Shown one piece after another: positions 49,403 through 59,496 of a stretch of DNA of 64,000 nt; position 1 is the first letter of the stretch; every line of letters starts with the position of its first letter. The notes under the pieces are model-generated. The model was not told the origin of the DNA. It made no database searches and was given only the letters and a program-made list of their open reading frames with translations. This DNA is from Enterovibrio norvegicus DSM 15893. GTDB lineage: Bacteria > Pseudomonadota > Gammaproteobacteria > Enterobacterales > Vibrionaceae. The stretch spans positions 1 through 64,000 of the forward strand of contig NZ_FOWR01000012.1 of NCBI RefSeq assembly GCF_900115495.1, read 5' to 3'. The translations under genes were made by a program, and so were the position numbers.

Positions 49403-50410
49403 CTAAACGATCGCCGTTAGAGGCGCAAAGCCGAAACGAATGTTTATGCACTGCATCGCTTGGCTTGCAGCACCTTTTAATAGATTGTCGATCGCCGAGG
49501 TAAGCACCACATGCTGCCCTTTCACAGACCAACCAATGTCGCAAAAGCCCGTATTTTGAACAGATTGCAGTTTTGCACTTTGGCCTGCACCTAATGGACG
49601 AACCAAAGGTTGATTGTCATACGCGCTCTGAAGAGCTTGTGTTACCGCACTTTCATCAACACCTTCAGCAAGCTTTGCTGTGATGGTGGCTAGGATACCG
49701 CGTTTGAAGTTTCCAAGGTGCGGCGTAAAGATAACTTCTCGACCAAGATGCGCAGAAATCTCAGGTTGGTGACGGTGTGTGAACACCCCATACGCATGCA
49801 GGCTCACTTCGCAAAAGCTGTTGGTCATTGACGCCTTGCGACCCGCGCCAGACACGCCGCTCACAGCGCTGATCACAGGCCACTGAACGTCATCAAGTAA
49901 CCCTGCATCAATAAGCGGTTTTAGTGCCAACTGAGAGGCCGTTGGGTAACATCCCGGCACGGCAATCAAATCCGCCGATGCAATGGCATCGGCATTCCAT
50001 TCAGCAAGGCCGTATACCGCTTGATCAAGCAATTCAGGGAAGGTGTGAGCGAAGCCGTAATAGGTGGTATAGAAATCATCAGACTTCACGCGGAATGCGC
50101 CAGACAGGTCAAACACTTTACAACCCTGCGCAAGGAAAGAAGCCGCCAAATCATGGCTCACTTCATGGGCTGTTGCTAACAACACAACGTCAGCATGTTT
50201 TGCGATGGCATCTACGTCAGCTAAAGGCTGTAACGGTAAATCAATCAGCCCTTTCAGCTGACCATGAAGATCACTGATAGGTGTATTGGCATCGGCACTG
50301 TTTTTCGATACGTATAACCCAGCGAGCTCAAGCTCTGGGTGTAGATGGACCATTTTGGTCAGCTCGGCACCGGTATAGCCACTAGCGCCGACAATCACAG
50401 TCTTTAACAT
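49403..50410 (-). CDS. argC: N-acetyl-gamma-glutamyl-phosphate reductase
   Basis: 335 residues (E. coli 334). NADP-binding [14 protein letters not shown] at the start, catalytic cysteine in [13 protein letters not shown] (about 154-156) and [10 protein letters not shown]. It reduces the acyl phosphate to the semialdehyde. Head of argC-argB-argG-argH(A). The in-frame extension upstream of 50410 overlaps the leader region and has no family match. It is preceded by an arginine-rich leader ORF and ARG boxes. Confidence 0.95.
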   Translation of the reverse strand: MLKTVIVGASGYTGAELTKMVHLHPELELAGLYVSKNSADANTPISDLHGQLKGLIDLPLQPLADVDAIAKHADVVLLATAHEVSHDLAASFLAQGCKVFDLSGAFRVKSDDFYTTYYGFAHTFPELLDQAVYGLAEWNADAIASADLIAVPGCYPTASQLALKPLIDAGLLDDVQWPVISAVSGVSGAGRKASMTNSFCEVSLHAYGVFTHRHQPEISAHLGREVIFTPHLGNFKRGILATITAKLAEGVDESAVTQALQSAYDNQPLVRPLGAGQSAKLQSVQNTGFCDIGWSVKGQHVVLTSAIDNLLKGAASQAMQCINIRFGFAPLTAIV

Positions 50411-50496
50411 GGAAAATCCGTTTATGTAATCGGTAGAGAATAGTTGTGTTTCAGCTCGCTCAGCTGCGGGAGGGGTGCGCGTCACCCGGCGTTAAA

Positions 50497-50547
50497 TTAA
50501 CGTCGGCGTCGTCGTAGAAGAGGGGTCTGTGAGTAATAATCCATCAT
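50497..50547 (-). CDS. Candidate arginine-rich leader peptide of the argC operon
   Basis: Sixteen residues, MMDYYSQTPLLRRRRR, then TAA. It ends in five consecutive arginine codons (CGA CGA CGC CGA CGT) in the 5' leader of argC, 86 bases before the argC ATG. AAAAGG lies about nine bases before its first ATG. The layout is that of leader peptides controlling amino-acid operons by ribosome stalling. After it, a hairpin CCGACGTTA-ATT-TAACGCCGG (one mismatch) overlaps the last arginine codons and stop, and GGGTG-ACGCG-CACCC follows. There is no T-run terminator, so the mechanism might be Rho-dependent or translational. I do not know this leader as described. Confidence 0.65.
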   Translation of the reverse strand: MMDYYSQTPLLRRRRR

Positions 50548-50585
50548 CGTATCGTACCTTTTCACTGCATCCATGAGCGAATTTT

Positions 50586-50620
50586 TTAATTGTTATTCAT
50601 TTAATATGAATTTATATGTG
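50586..50620 (-). promoter_or_regulatory. Tandem ARG boxes (ArgR operator) of argC
   Basis: Two ARG-type boxes meet as ATTCA-N7-TGAAT, which equals the 3-base spacing of paired ArgR boxes (TGAATnnnnATTCA). Read on the minus strand, the proximal box TGAATaacaATTaA matches nine of ten bases. The distal box has a good inner half (ATTCA) and a poor outer half. They lie just downstream of the predicted -10, 40 bases before the leader peptide, fit for arginine-ArgR repression. Confidence 0.72.
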
Positions 50621-50621
50621 C

Positions 50622-50650
50622 TTTTTATCGCGATAAGTGACTAATGTCAA
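50622..50650 (-). promoter_or_regulatory. Predicted argC promoter
   Basis: A perfect -35 TTGACA (50645-50650) and a TAAAAA (50622-50627) 17 bases away on the minus strand, abutting the ARG boxes. A TATAAA nearer the boxes is an alternative -10 with poorer spacing. Confidence 0.5.
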
Positions 50651-50882
50651 CTCTTTGTACAAACAAAAAGCACAAAGGCTGGATGCAACGCAAATTCGGC
50701 GTTTTCTGCCACTTTCAGTTGTAATTTTGTTACATCTCGCTGTATGCCTTGCTAGCACTGGGATGAACGACAAAAAGTCGACAATTCGACGCATGGGTGA
50801 TTGACCTTAGGGTCGTATATTGGCTAGATTGAGTGACTATGATTGCAATTTGGATGTAACAAAGTTACGAAATGGATGCCTT
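50651..50882 (+). promoter_or_regulatory. ppc promoter region; no argE
   Basis: About 230 bases before ppc. TTGACC (50801-50806) and TAGATT (50825-50830), 18 bases apart, form a possible promoter, and GTAAC-AAA-GTTAC lies just before the start. In E. coli, and as I recall in V. cholerae, argE stands divergent from argC; no deacetylase gene or remnant is seen here or elsewhere in the window. Confidence 0.4.
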
Positions 50883-53513
50883 ATGAATGACAAGTACGAC
50901 GCGCTAAAAAGCAACGTCAGCATGCTTGGTCACCTGTTGGGAAACACCATCAAGGATGCCCACGGTGACGAATTGCTGGCTAAGGTAGAAGAGATCCGCA
51001 AACTCTCAAAATCTGCCTCTGCAGGAAACGACGACGATCATGCAAAACTGATCGATGTGCTTCAAAGCCTACCGAACGATCAACTTCTTCCTGTTGCTCG
51101 CGCTTTTAGTCAGTTCTTGAACTTGACCAACATCGCAGAACAATACCACTCAGTCTCTCGCCACTGCGAAGAAACCGTTTGTAGCCCAGATGCGCTCGAC
51201 GGTTTATTCCAACGTCTAAAAGGTAGCGACATTTCTCCTGCTGAGACAGAGAAAGCGATTGATGACCTGAAAATAGAGTTGGTATTGACGGCGCACCCAA
51301 CGGAAATTGCTCGTCGTACAACCATTCATAAGCTCGTGCAAATCAACAAATGCCTTTCTAAGCTAGAGCTGGGTGACATTTCTTATAGTGAGCGCAATAA
51401 AACAGAACTCCGCCTTGAGCAACTTATCGCACAGGCTTGGCATTCTGACGTTATTCGCCAGCAACGCCCAACACCACTTGATGAAGCCAAGTGGGGCTAT
51501 GCCGTTATCGAAAATAGCTTGTGGCAAGCCGTGCCTGAGTTCCTTCGTCAATTCGACCTCAAGCTAAAAAGTCACATTGGCCGCGGCCTGTCAGTCGATG
51601 CATCACCGATTCAGATTTCAAGCTGGATGGGCGGTGACCGCGATGGCAACCCGTTCGTGACCTCTGACGTGACCCGTGAAGTGTTGCTTCTTTCTCGTTG
51701 GAAAGCCGCAGACCTTTACCTGACCGACATTCAAGAGCTCATCAGTGAATTGTCGATGACCCGCTGTAATGACGTGGTTCGCGCAATGGCAGGTGACGAG
51801 CACGAACCGTACCGCGCAATTTTAAAATCCCTGCGTAAAACACTGACCAACACCCTTGATTACCTCGATGCGAAAATCAAAGGTCAGCGCGCAGAAGATA
51901 AAGACATCCTGACGCACATTGATCAGCTTTGGACGCCTCTTCACGCGTGTTACCAATCGCTGCACGATTGCGGCATGGGCATCATCGCTGATGGTTTGCT
52001 ACTTGATACGCTTCGCCGTATTCAATGTTTTGGCGTTAACCTTATCAAGCTAGATATTCGCCAAGAAAGCACCCGTCATGCTGACGCACTGTCTGAAATC
52101 ACCCGTTGCCTCGGCATGGGCGATTACAGCCAATGGAGTGAGCAAGACAAACAAGCCTTCTTGATCCGCGAGCTAAGCTCGAAGCGCCCTCTTCTCCCGC
52201 GTAACTGGGAACCGTCTGACGACGTACAAGAAGTGCTTGAAACGTGCCGTGTGGTTGCGCAGCAACCGCGTGAAGCATTAGGATCTTACGTTATCTCAAT
52301 GGCCCGTACTGCATCGGATGTACTTGCTGTACACCTACTGCTGAAAGAAGCTGGCTGTCAGTTCCGCATGGACGTGTGTCCACTGTTCGAAACCCTAGAG
52401 GATTTGAACAATGCTGAATCCGTGATCAATCAGTTGCTAAGCATTGATTGGTACCGTGGCTTTATCCAAAACTTCCAAATGGTCATGATCGGCTACTCAG
52501 ACTCTGCAAAAGACGCAGGTGTGATGGCGGCTGGCTGGGCGCAATATAAAGCCATGGAAGCCTTGGTTAGCGTCTGTGAAAACGCCGGCGTTGATTTGGT
52601 TCTGTTCCACGGTCGCGGCGGTTCAATTGGTCGTGGCGGTGCACCTGCACACGCAGCATTACTATCTCAACCACCACGCAGCTTGAAAGGCGGCCTTCGC
52701 GTCACAGAACAAGGCGAGATGATTCGCTTCAAACTGGGTCTGCCAGACGTTGCGACGAACAGCCTCAACCTTTACGCGAGTGCTATTCTCGAAGCAAACT
52801 TGCTGCCACCACCAGAGCCAAAACAAGAATGGCGCGATCTGATGGAAACCTTGAGCGAAGTGTCATGCGAAGCATACCGTGACATCGTTCGTGGTCATTC
52901 TCAGTTCGTTCCTTACTTCCGCTCAGCCACACCAGAGCTAGAGCTTGGTAAACTGCCTTTGGGTTCGCGTCCTGCAAAACGTAATCCAACGGGCGGCGTT
53001 GAAAGCCTACGTGCCATCCCTTGGATTTTCGCATGGAGCCAAAACCGCCTTCTGTTACCGGCATGGCTAGGTGCTGGACAGGCGATTCAATTCTCTATCG
53101 ATCACGGCCACCTCAAGCAGTTGGAAGAAATGTGCAGTGAATGGCCATTCTTCTCAACGCGCCTTGGTATGTTGGAAATGGTCTTCACCAAAACCAGCCC
53201 TTCAATCTCGAAGTACTACGATGAGAAGCTGGTTGATAAAGAGCTTTGGCCTCTGGGAGAGCAATTACGTGAACGCCTAAACCAAGACATCAAAGCGGTG
53301 TTGATGGTTGAAAACAGTGATCACCTCATGGAGCAAAATCCGTGGGGCGCTGAAGCCATTCGCCTGCGTAACATCTACGTAGAGCCATTGAACATGCTTC
53401 AAGCAGAACTGCTGTGTCGTACACGCGCAACAGAAGGTGACACATCCGCATTGGATGATGCGCTGATGGTCACCATCGCAGGTATTGCTGCAGGTATGCG
53501 CAACACCGGATAA
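50883..53513 (+). CDS. ppc: Phosphoenolpyruvate carboxylase
   Basis: 876 residues (E. coli 883). Catalytic blocks [13 protein letters not shown] (His near 137), [14 protein letters not shown] (about 580) and the C-terminal MRNTG. It carboxylates PEP to oxaloacetate to refill the TCA cycle. The ATG at 50883 gives the family start [16 protein letters not shown]. The longer reading from 50820 includes promoter-like DNA and was rejected. It ends in a clear terminator. Confidence 0.97.
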   Translation: MNDKYDALKSNVSMLGHLLGNTIKDAHGDELLAKVEEIRKLSKSASAGNDDDHAKLIDVLQSLPNDQLLPVARAFSQFLNLTNIAEQYHSVSRHCEETVCSPDALDGLFQRLKGSDISPAETEKAIDDLKIELVLTAHPTEIARRTTIHKLVQINKCLSKLELGDISYSERNKTELRLEQLIAQAWHSDVIRQQRPTPLDEAKWGYAVIENSLWQAVPEFLRQFDLKLKSHIGRGLSVDASPIQISSWMGGDRDGNPFVTSDVTREVLLLSRWKAADLYLTDIQELISELSMTRCNDVVRAMAGDEHEPYRAILKSLRKTLTNTLDYLDAKIKGQRAEDKDILTHIDQLWTPLHACYQSLHDCGMGIIADGLLLDTLRRIQCFGVNLIKLDIRQESTRHADALSEITRCLGMGDYSQWSEQDKQAFLIRELSSKRPLLPRNWEPSDDVQEVLETCRVVAQQPREALGSYVISMARTASDVLAVHLLLKEAGCQFRMDVCPLFETLEDLNNAESVINQLLSIDWYRGFIQNFQMVMIGYSDSAKDAGVMAAGWAQYKAMEALVSVCENAGVDLVLFHGRGGSIGRGGAPAHAALLSQPPRSLKGGLRVTEQGEMIRFKLGLPDVATNSLNLYASAILEANLLPPPEPKQEWRDLMETLSEVSCEAYRDIVRGHSQFVPYFRSATPELELGKLPLGSRPAKRNPTGGVESLRAIPWIFAWSQNRLLLPAWLGAGQAIQFSIDHGHLKQLEEMCSEWPFFSTRLGMLEMVFTKTSPSISKYYDEKLVDKELWPLGEQLRERLNQDIKAVLMVENSDHLMEQNPWGAEAIRLRNIYVEPLNMLQAELLCRTRATEGDTSALDDALMVTIAGIAAGMRNTG

Positions 53514-53537
53514 ATGAGAAAATGTTCCAAAAATAAG

Positions 53538-53565
53538 AAAGGCTGCATTCTTGCAGCCTTTTTTA
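53538..53565 (+). terminator. Terminator of ppc
   Basis: AAAGGCTGCA-TTCT-TGCAGCCTTT, 10-bp stem followed by a T run, 25 bases past the ppc stop. Confidence 0.93.
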
Positions 53566-53596
53566 TTTTCCGTGAGTCTTTTTCCATTGTTGTCGC

Positions 53597-53614
53597 ATTG
53601 ATAATGTTATTAAT
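53597..53614. promoter_or_regulatory. LuxR/HapR-type box in the aphA promoter
   Basis: ATTGATAATGTTATTAAT is an 18-bp near-palindrome (one mismatched pair) like the vibrio quorum-sensing regulator consensus TTATTGATAAATTTATCAATAA. It lies about 250 bases upstream of aphA. HapR/LuxR repression of aphA is established in vibrios, which makes the assignment plausible; the distance is longer than I would expect unless the aphA transcript has a long leader. Confidence 0.55.
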
Positions 53615-53865
53615 ATGTTGAAGTGCTTAGACGATGTGCATACATAGCGCATCGCAGGGCACCAACGACGGTAAATAACCGTTCTGATTCCCACGTACTG
53701 TGTCTTTTTCAGTATCCGCGCCATTTTTGGATACGACGTTGGCAAGGGACACAGCGAGGGCGTTGGATACGTTTCGATCCGCCCAGTTTTGTGGAATAAA
53801 CAAACTCGCCAAAGAGCGACATCCCAGGGCACCGGATCGCCTTTTTATGATTTTGGATAGAAGAG

Positions 53866-54438
53866 ATGTCACTACCACACGTAATTCTCACGGTACTAAG
53901 TCACCGGGATGCTACTGGTTACGATATAACCAAAGAGTTTTCTAACGCCATCGGTCAATTCTGGAAAGCCAGCCACCAGCAAGTGTATCGCGAACTTAAT
54001 AAACTCGCAGATATGGGCGCTGTTAGCTGCAAACTCGAACCTCAAGACGGCAAACCTGACCGCAAAGTCTATTCCATCACGGACATCGGCAGACAAAGTT
54101 TGTATGAGTGGTTCTTGTTACCCGCTAAACACCCAACTGACCGCGATGAAGTGTCTGCAAAGCTTCTAACTTGCAGCCTTTTTGAACCTGCGCCTATGAT
54201 CCAGCATATGCATGCATTGATCGATGAGTCGCGCCTCCAGCTAAGCCAATACCGCGATCTGGAAAAGAATCACTATGCTGATTCTGCGCTTCTAACGCGA
54301 GATGGACGCCTTGAGCGCCTGACGCTACGTCGAAATATTTTGCGTAAGGAAGCTTGGTTAACCTGGGCTGAAGAAGTATTGATTGAATTGAACGCCATGG
54401 AAGCCTCTGTGCTAGAACCCAAGTTGGCCATGCGTTAA
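53866..54438 (+). CDS. aphA: PadR-family regulator AphA
   Basis: 190 residues. The winged-HTH N-terminus (LPHVILTVLSHRDATGYDIT, then FWKASHQQVYRELNKL and GKPDRKVYSIT) is nearly that of V. cholerae AphA. The C-terminal half forms the antiparallel coiled-coil dimer (RLERLTLRR, TWAEEVLIELNAME). AphA is the low-cell-density master regulator of quorum sensing in vibrios and activates tcpPH in V. cholerae. Target genes in this strain are unknown. The position after ppc and before metF matches V. cholerae as I recall it. The 352-base upstream gap holds the ppc terminator and the LuxR-type box. Confidence 0.93.
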   Translation: MSLPHVILTVLSHRDATGYDITKEFSNAIGQFWKASHQQVYRELNKLADMGAVSCKLEPQDGKPDRKVYSITDIGRQSLYEWFLLPAKHPTDRDEVSAKLLTCSLFEPAPMIQHMHALIDESRLQLSQYRDLEKNHYADSALLTRDGRLERLTLRRNILRKEAWLTWAEEVLIELNAMEASVLEPKLAMR

Positions 54439-54458
54439 ATCATATTCACTGCTTACAA

Positions 54459-54484
54459 AAAAACCGTCGTTATCGACGGTTTTT
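54459..54484. terminator. Terminator of aphA, possibly also metF
   Basis: AAAAACCGTCG-TTAT-CGACGGTTTTT, 11-bp perfect stem with A and T flanks, between convergent aphA and metF (70 bases from metF). Confidence 0.92.
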
Positions 54485-54554
54485 CTTTTTCTGCTGTTCA
54501 CACAAAGCGTAAATTCATGGCAAGCAACATTGAGCGTTAGGCGAACAATGTCAT

Positions 54555-55463
<909 letters not shown>

Positions 55464-55501
55464 CTATACAGCCGATAATTCCTTATGACGAGCTTCCATT
55501 T

Positions 55502-55525
55502 AGCCGTCTATATGTCTAGATGATG
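55502..55525 (-). promoter_or_regulatory. MetJ operator of metF (three met boxes)
   Basis: Contiguous 8-base units AGCCGTCT, ATATGTCT and AGATGATG, compared with the met box consensus AGACGTCT. The middle and first match six of eight. Placed in the metF promoter region, consistent with SAM-MetJ repression. Confidence 0.72.
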
Positions 55526-55601
55526 TATTGCGAACATATCAAAGTCAACTTGGTTTAGTTGAATTTTATTCATGTTGATCATCATGATTTTTCAAAAAGA
55601 A

Positions 55602-55629
55602 AAAAGCGGAGGGGCTAACCTCCGCTTTT
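55602..55629 (-). terminator. Terminator of metBL
   Basis: AAAAGCGGAGG and CCTCCGCTTTT form an 11-bp stem with a 6-base loop and T run on the minus strand, 55 bases past the metL stop. Confidence 0.92.
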
Positions 55630-55656
55630 ATCCTCAGTCCTAATCGCCATTTAAAC

Positions 55657-55672
55657 CTTGTTCTAGAACAAG
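55657..55672. repeat. Perfect 16-bp palindrome after metL
   Basis: CTTGTTCTAGAACAAG is a perfect palindrome between the metL stop and its terminator. It might be a protein-binding site or an RNA hairpin; it has no loop of its own, so a binding site is slightly more likely. Confidence 0.5.
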
Positions 55673-55683
55673 TTTAAAGCCCG

Positions 55684-58125
55684 CTAAAGCAAAGACGCGA
55701 TTCGGTTCAAATCTGATAGCAGTGCACCCGCAGTAACGTCTCGTCCAGCGCCAGGGCCTCGGATCACCAAAGGATTCTCTCGGTACCACTGGCTCTCAAT
55801 CGCGAAGATATTGTCACACGGCAGCAAATTCGCCAGAGGATGCTCATCAGAGACCACCTCTAAGCCAACACGCGCCTTTCCATCACGCGCAAAGCGCGCA
55901 ACATAGCGTAGGACACCTTTTTCTTTCTTCGCTTCTTCTAGCCACTCTGACAGCGTGCTGTCCAATGCGTCGCTTTGATCAAGAAACGCATCGAGCGACA
56001 AATCCATTAATGCCTCAGGCACCAACGATTGCACGCGCACGTGTTCCGGCTCAATCGTCAACCCTGACTCTCGTGCCAAAATCACCAGCTTACGCATTAC
56101 ATCTGCGCCGCTGAGATCTTCACGAGGGTCAGGCTCCGTTAATCCCTGCTGCCACGCTTGCTCAAGCAGGTCACTGAATGCCACGTCACCGTTGTATTGC
56201 TGGAATAGCCAAGACAAGGTGCCAGAGAAAATACCCGACAAGGCAATGATTTTGTCGCCACTCTCACGAAGGTCTCGAACAGTGTAGTTAACAGGAAGGC
56301 CTGCCCCTACCGTTGCGTTATACAGCCAATGGCGACCCGTTTTCGCAAACGCATCTTGCACCTTGTTGTACTCGGTACCACTGGCTGAACCCGCCACTTT
56401 ATTCGCAGACACAAGGTGAAAGCCGTGCTCTGCCAACTCAGGGTATTGTTTAGACAACGGCGCACTTGCCGTGACATCCAATACAACGACATCGTCATAC
56501 GGGTGATTGAGCAGTCGAGATATCCAATCGTTGTCTTGATACGCCTCTGAATGTTCGCTGAATGCATCCATCACACACGCTGGATCGATCCCCTTGAAAT
56601 CAATCCATTGACTGCCACTATCGAGAACAGAAATCAGCTCGAAGTTCATGCCATGACGCTTTTCCAATGCCGACTTTTGCTCGGCAAACAGGCTCAACCA
56701 GCGACTGCCAATGTTACCTTTACCTAACAGCACGAGACCGATACGGCGCTGCGCTTGAAACAGCGCACGGTGAATGCCTGCAACCAGTGCGCCCGTGTTC
56801 GCTTTGCGCAACAATGCCGCGATGCTGAGCCCATTTTTAGACTCACAGATAAACTCTATTGGCTGCTCACGAAGCTGCTGGTAGAAGCCGTGGCAATGTA
56901 CCGGGTTTCCCGTGACACCCGCACCCACGGCAGCAACCAGACTGAAACCTTCACGCAAACGAATTTCAGCAGGAATACCAGCATTTTGTAGCAGCTCCAA
57001 CACGCTATTGACCACTTCAGAGGTGTAGGCGAGTTGAATGCGGTGCTGATCTTCACTGGAAGATGTCGCTAGCGGTTGTAATTGATTGCGGGTCAGTAAG
57101 CGTTCTAAATCTAAACGGGCGATATCAAAATCGTGCGAACGCGGTACGTCCAATTGCAACAAGCACACATCATCAAGAGATGTGATGATTTTCGCGCCGC
57201 GGCCTGATGCCAATACGCGTTCAATGCGCGTAGAACCTGATTCAGGTTCATAGCTGCAACGAAGGTTTAAGTCGATACAGCTTTGCGCGACAGGTTGTAG
57301 CGTTCGTGTGTGCATGACAGGCGCAGCGAGGCGCGCCAACTCTGCCGCTTCATCAAGGCGAAGCAAAGGCAGTAAGCAAGCATCGGTTACAACGCGAGGG
57401 TCGGCGCTATAAACACCGGCAACATCGCTCCAAATCGTCACGCGGTTTACGTCCGCCAATGCACCAATCAGGGTCGCGGAGTAATCAGAACCATTGCGCC
57501 CAAGTAACACCGTTTCACCTGCTCGGTTTTGTGCCATGAAACCGGTGATCACAACACGGTGGTGGTTATGCTGCACCAGTTGTTCTTTGAGCAATGGCCA
57601 AGAACTTGCGCGATCCACTTCAGGTTGTGCAGCGCGTTCTGCACGGAGAAACGAACGCGAATCCATGCTGACAGAGGGCATACCCATTTGGGTAAGCAGC
57701 GCAGGTAAAAGGCGTGAAGACCATACTTCACCAAACCCTTGCGCCCATGCGCGCTGCGCCTCGGTTAAACGCGCTTCAGCCGCTTGTGCCAATACGCTGA
57801 AATCATCATAAAGCGCATCGACCAATGCTTGCTTGGCATCACCTTCAATCAGGTTCTCAATCAAATCCTGCTGATATTTGCGTAAGCTTTGCAGGCTTTC
57901 ATGCGCAAGACGGCCATCTTTCTCAAGAAGGCCTAACCATTCGATAAGACGATTGGTGGTTTTACCGGCAGCAGAAACCACGACCAAGTCATCTTCGCCA
58001 CTGTATTGCTCGAGGATACGAGCCACGCGACGAAAACACGCAGGGTCGGCAAGGCTACTGCCACCAAACTTGTGTAACTGGCGGGACAGCGAATGCTGTG
58101 GGGGTACTACTTCAACCGCGCTCAT
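55684..58125 (-). CDS. metL: Bifunctional aspartokinase II / homoserine dehydrogenase II
   Basis: 813 residues (E. coli MetL 810). Residues 1-~450: aspartokinase with HKFGGSSLADPACF and its degenerate ACT-like regulatory region. Residues ~460-813: homoserine dehydrogenase with NAD-binding LVLLGKGNIGSRW, SANKVAGS, GAGLPVNYTVRDL, GIFSGTLSWLF and the C-terminal GPGAGRDVTAGALLSDL. It catalyses steps one and three towards homoserine. It overlaps metB by one base (TAATG), so the two are coupled and both under the MetJ array. Confidence 0.96.
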   Translation of the reverse strand: MSAVEVVPPQHSLSRQLHKFGGSSLADPACFRRVARILEQYSGEDDLVVVSAAGKTTNRLIEWLGLLEKDGRLAHESLQSLRKYQQDLIENLIEGDAKQALVDALYDDFSVLAQAAEARLTEAQRAWAQGFGEVWSSRLLPALLTQMGMPSVSMDSRSFLRAERAAQPEVDRASSWPLLKEQLVQHNHHRVVITGFMAQNRAGETVLLGRNGSDYSATLIGALADVNRVTIWSDVAGVYSADPRVVTDACLLPLLRLDEAAELARLAAPVMHTRTLQPVAQSCIDLNLRCSYEPESGSTRIERVLASGRGAKIITSLDDVCLLQLDVPRSHDFDIARLDLERLLTRNQLQPLATSSSEDQHRIQLAYTSEVVNSVLELLQNAGIPAEIRLREGFSLVAAVGAGVTGNPVHCHGFYQQLREQPIEFICESKNGLSIAALLRKANTGALVAGIHRALFQAQRRIGLVLLGKGNIGSRWLSLFAEQKSALEKRHGMNFELISVLDSGSQWIDFKGIDPACVMDAFSEHSEAYQDNDWISRLLNHPYDDVVVLDVTASAPLSKQYPELAEHGFHLVSANKVAGSASGTEYNKVQDAFAKTGRHWLYNATVGAGLPVNYTVRDLRESGDKIIALSGIFSGTLSWLFQQYNGDVAFSDLLEQAWQQGLTEPDPREDLSGADVMRKLVILARESGLTIEPEHVRVQSLVPEALMDLSLDAFLDQSDALDSTLSEWLEEAKKEKGVLRYVARFARDGKARVGLEVVSDEHPLANLLPCDNIFAIESQWYRENPLVIRGPGAGRDVTAGALLSDLNRIASLL

Positions 58126-59288
58126 TACTGACTCTCTCTCACTGTGTCGAATGCATGTTTCAGGTCAGCGACCAAGTCGTTATGATCCTCTAGACCGATG
58201 GATAAACGCAATAGCGTTGCGGCAATACCCGCTTCCGCCTGCGCTTCATCAGACATGGCTCTGTGCGTCATCGAACCTGGGTGAGTCACGAGACTCTCCA
58301 CACCGCCGAGTGATTCTGCCAACGTGAATAGCTTAAGGGAGCGAAGGAAAAGTTTCAGCTCACTTTCGTTTCCTTCGAGCTCAAAGCTCAACATTCCACC
58401 AAAACCTGATTGTTGTTTCTTCGCAATCTCATGGCCAGGATGCTCTGGCAGCGATGGATGATAGATAATGCGTACCAAAGGCTCGCCTTGTAAGAAGGCC
58501 AGCACCTCTGCACTGTTTTCTTCATGCTGGCGCATTCTCGCGCTCAAGGTACGTAACCCACGCAACGTCATGTAGCTATCGAATGCATTGCCCGTTGCGC
58601 CGATACAGTTACCCCACCATTTCAGTTCGTCCGCCAAATCCTGATCTTTGGCAACCACAACACCACCAACGGTATCAGAGTGACCATTGATGAATTTCGT
58701 GGTGGAGTGAACAACGAAGTCAGCGCCTAGGTTAAGTGGCTTTTGAAGCATTGGAGACAAAAAGGTGTTATCCACGCCGACCCACGCGCCCACCGCATGA
58801 GCCTGCTGGCAAATCGCTTGCACATCTACCACGCGAAGAAGCGGGTTTGATGGGGTTTCAATCCATACCAGTTTCGGGTTCTTCGCAAGCGCTGACGCCA
58901 AGGCCGCTTCATCAGACTGATCAACAAACGCAATCTTGAATGCCCCTTTTCTCGCGCGCGAATCAAACAAACGATACGTGCCACCGTAGCAATCGTGCGG
59001 CGCAACAATCAGATCGTCAGGCCCTAATAAAGACAACACCAAGTTAATGGCTGACATGCCGCAGTTCGTTACCACCGCTCCCGCGCCATTTTCTAAATCA
59101 CAAAGTGCAGTCTCTAGCAGGTTTCGTGTTGGGTTACCGCCACGTGCATAGTCGTAGGTTGGCACTTCCCCAAACTCTGGGAATTCGTAATTGGTTGAGA
59201 GATAAATAGGAGGAACCACTGACTGGTATTGTGAATCTGTGGTGATACCAGTGCGGACGGCGATGGTGGCTGACTTCTTGTCGCTCAT
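58125..59288 (-). CDS. metB: Cystathionine gamma-synthase
   Basis: 387 residues (E. coli 386). Cys/Met-metabolism PLP enzyme with the Schiff-base lysine in VVHSTTKFINGHSD (about 198), YDYARGGNPTRNLLE for PLP phosphate, and AGIAATLLRLSIGLE. It forms cystathionine from O-succinylhomoserine and cysteine. The ATG at 59288 gives the family start MSDKKSATIAVRTG; the upstream extension was rejected. It is divergent from metJ across five met-box-like units. Confidence 0.96.
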   Translation of the reverse strand: MSDKKSATIAVRTGITTDSQYQSVVPPIYLSTNYEFPEFGEVPTYDYARGGNPTRNLLETALCDLENGAGAVVTNCGMSAINLVLSLLGPDDLIVAPHDCYGGTYRLFDSRARKGAFKIAFVDQSDEAALASALAKNPKLVWIETPSNPLLRVVDVQAICQQAHAVGAWVGVDNTFLSPMLQKPLNLGADFVVHSTTKFINGHSDTVGGVVVAKDQDLADELKWWGNCIGATGNAFDSYMTLRGLRTLSARMRQHEENSAEVLAFLQGEPLVRIIYHPSLPEHPGHEIAKKQQSGFGGMLSFELEGNESELKLFLRSLKLFTLAESLGGVESLVTHPGSMTHRAMSDEAQAEAGIAATLLRLSIGLEDHNDLVADLKHAFDTVRESQ

Positions 59289-59358
59289 AGGTGCTTCCCT
59301 GTAAAAAATGCGTGCGGAATATGTTTGAATTATGATCAACCTTAAACATTCAAGAGCA

Positions 59359-59398
59359 AGACGTCAATACTTCTAGACGTCTATATGTCTTTACATGT
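59359..59398. promoter_or_regulatory. MetJ operator array between metB and metJ
   Basis: Five contiguous 8-base units: AGACGTCA, ATACTTCT, AGACGTCT (perfect consensus), ATATGTCT and TTACATGT. It is 71 bases upstream of metB and about 100 bases before the divergent metJ. MetJ with SAM binds such tandem boxes cooperatively, so it should repress metBL and autoregulate metJ. Confidence 0.87.
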
Positions 59399-59496
59399 AG
59401 CGGTTAATATCGCTAAAATTTATGTTCATCCAACCTGGGCGATTGCTTCCGGCGTTGACTGCGATTTGAGAATTGAACTGCTTATGAAGGTGAACG

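Noticed and set aside
50411-50485. A 25-codon extension of argC
   Set aside because: It lies in the structured leader after the arginine peptide and has no counterpart in ArgC; the ATG at 50410 matches the family.
50820-50882. A 21-codon extension of ppc
   Set aside because: It covers predicted promoter DNA and departs from the conserved MNDKYDALK start.
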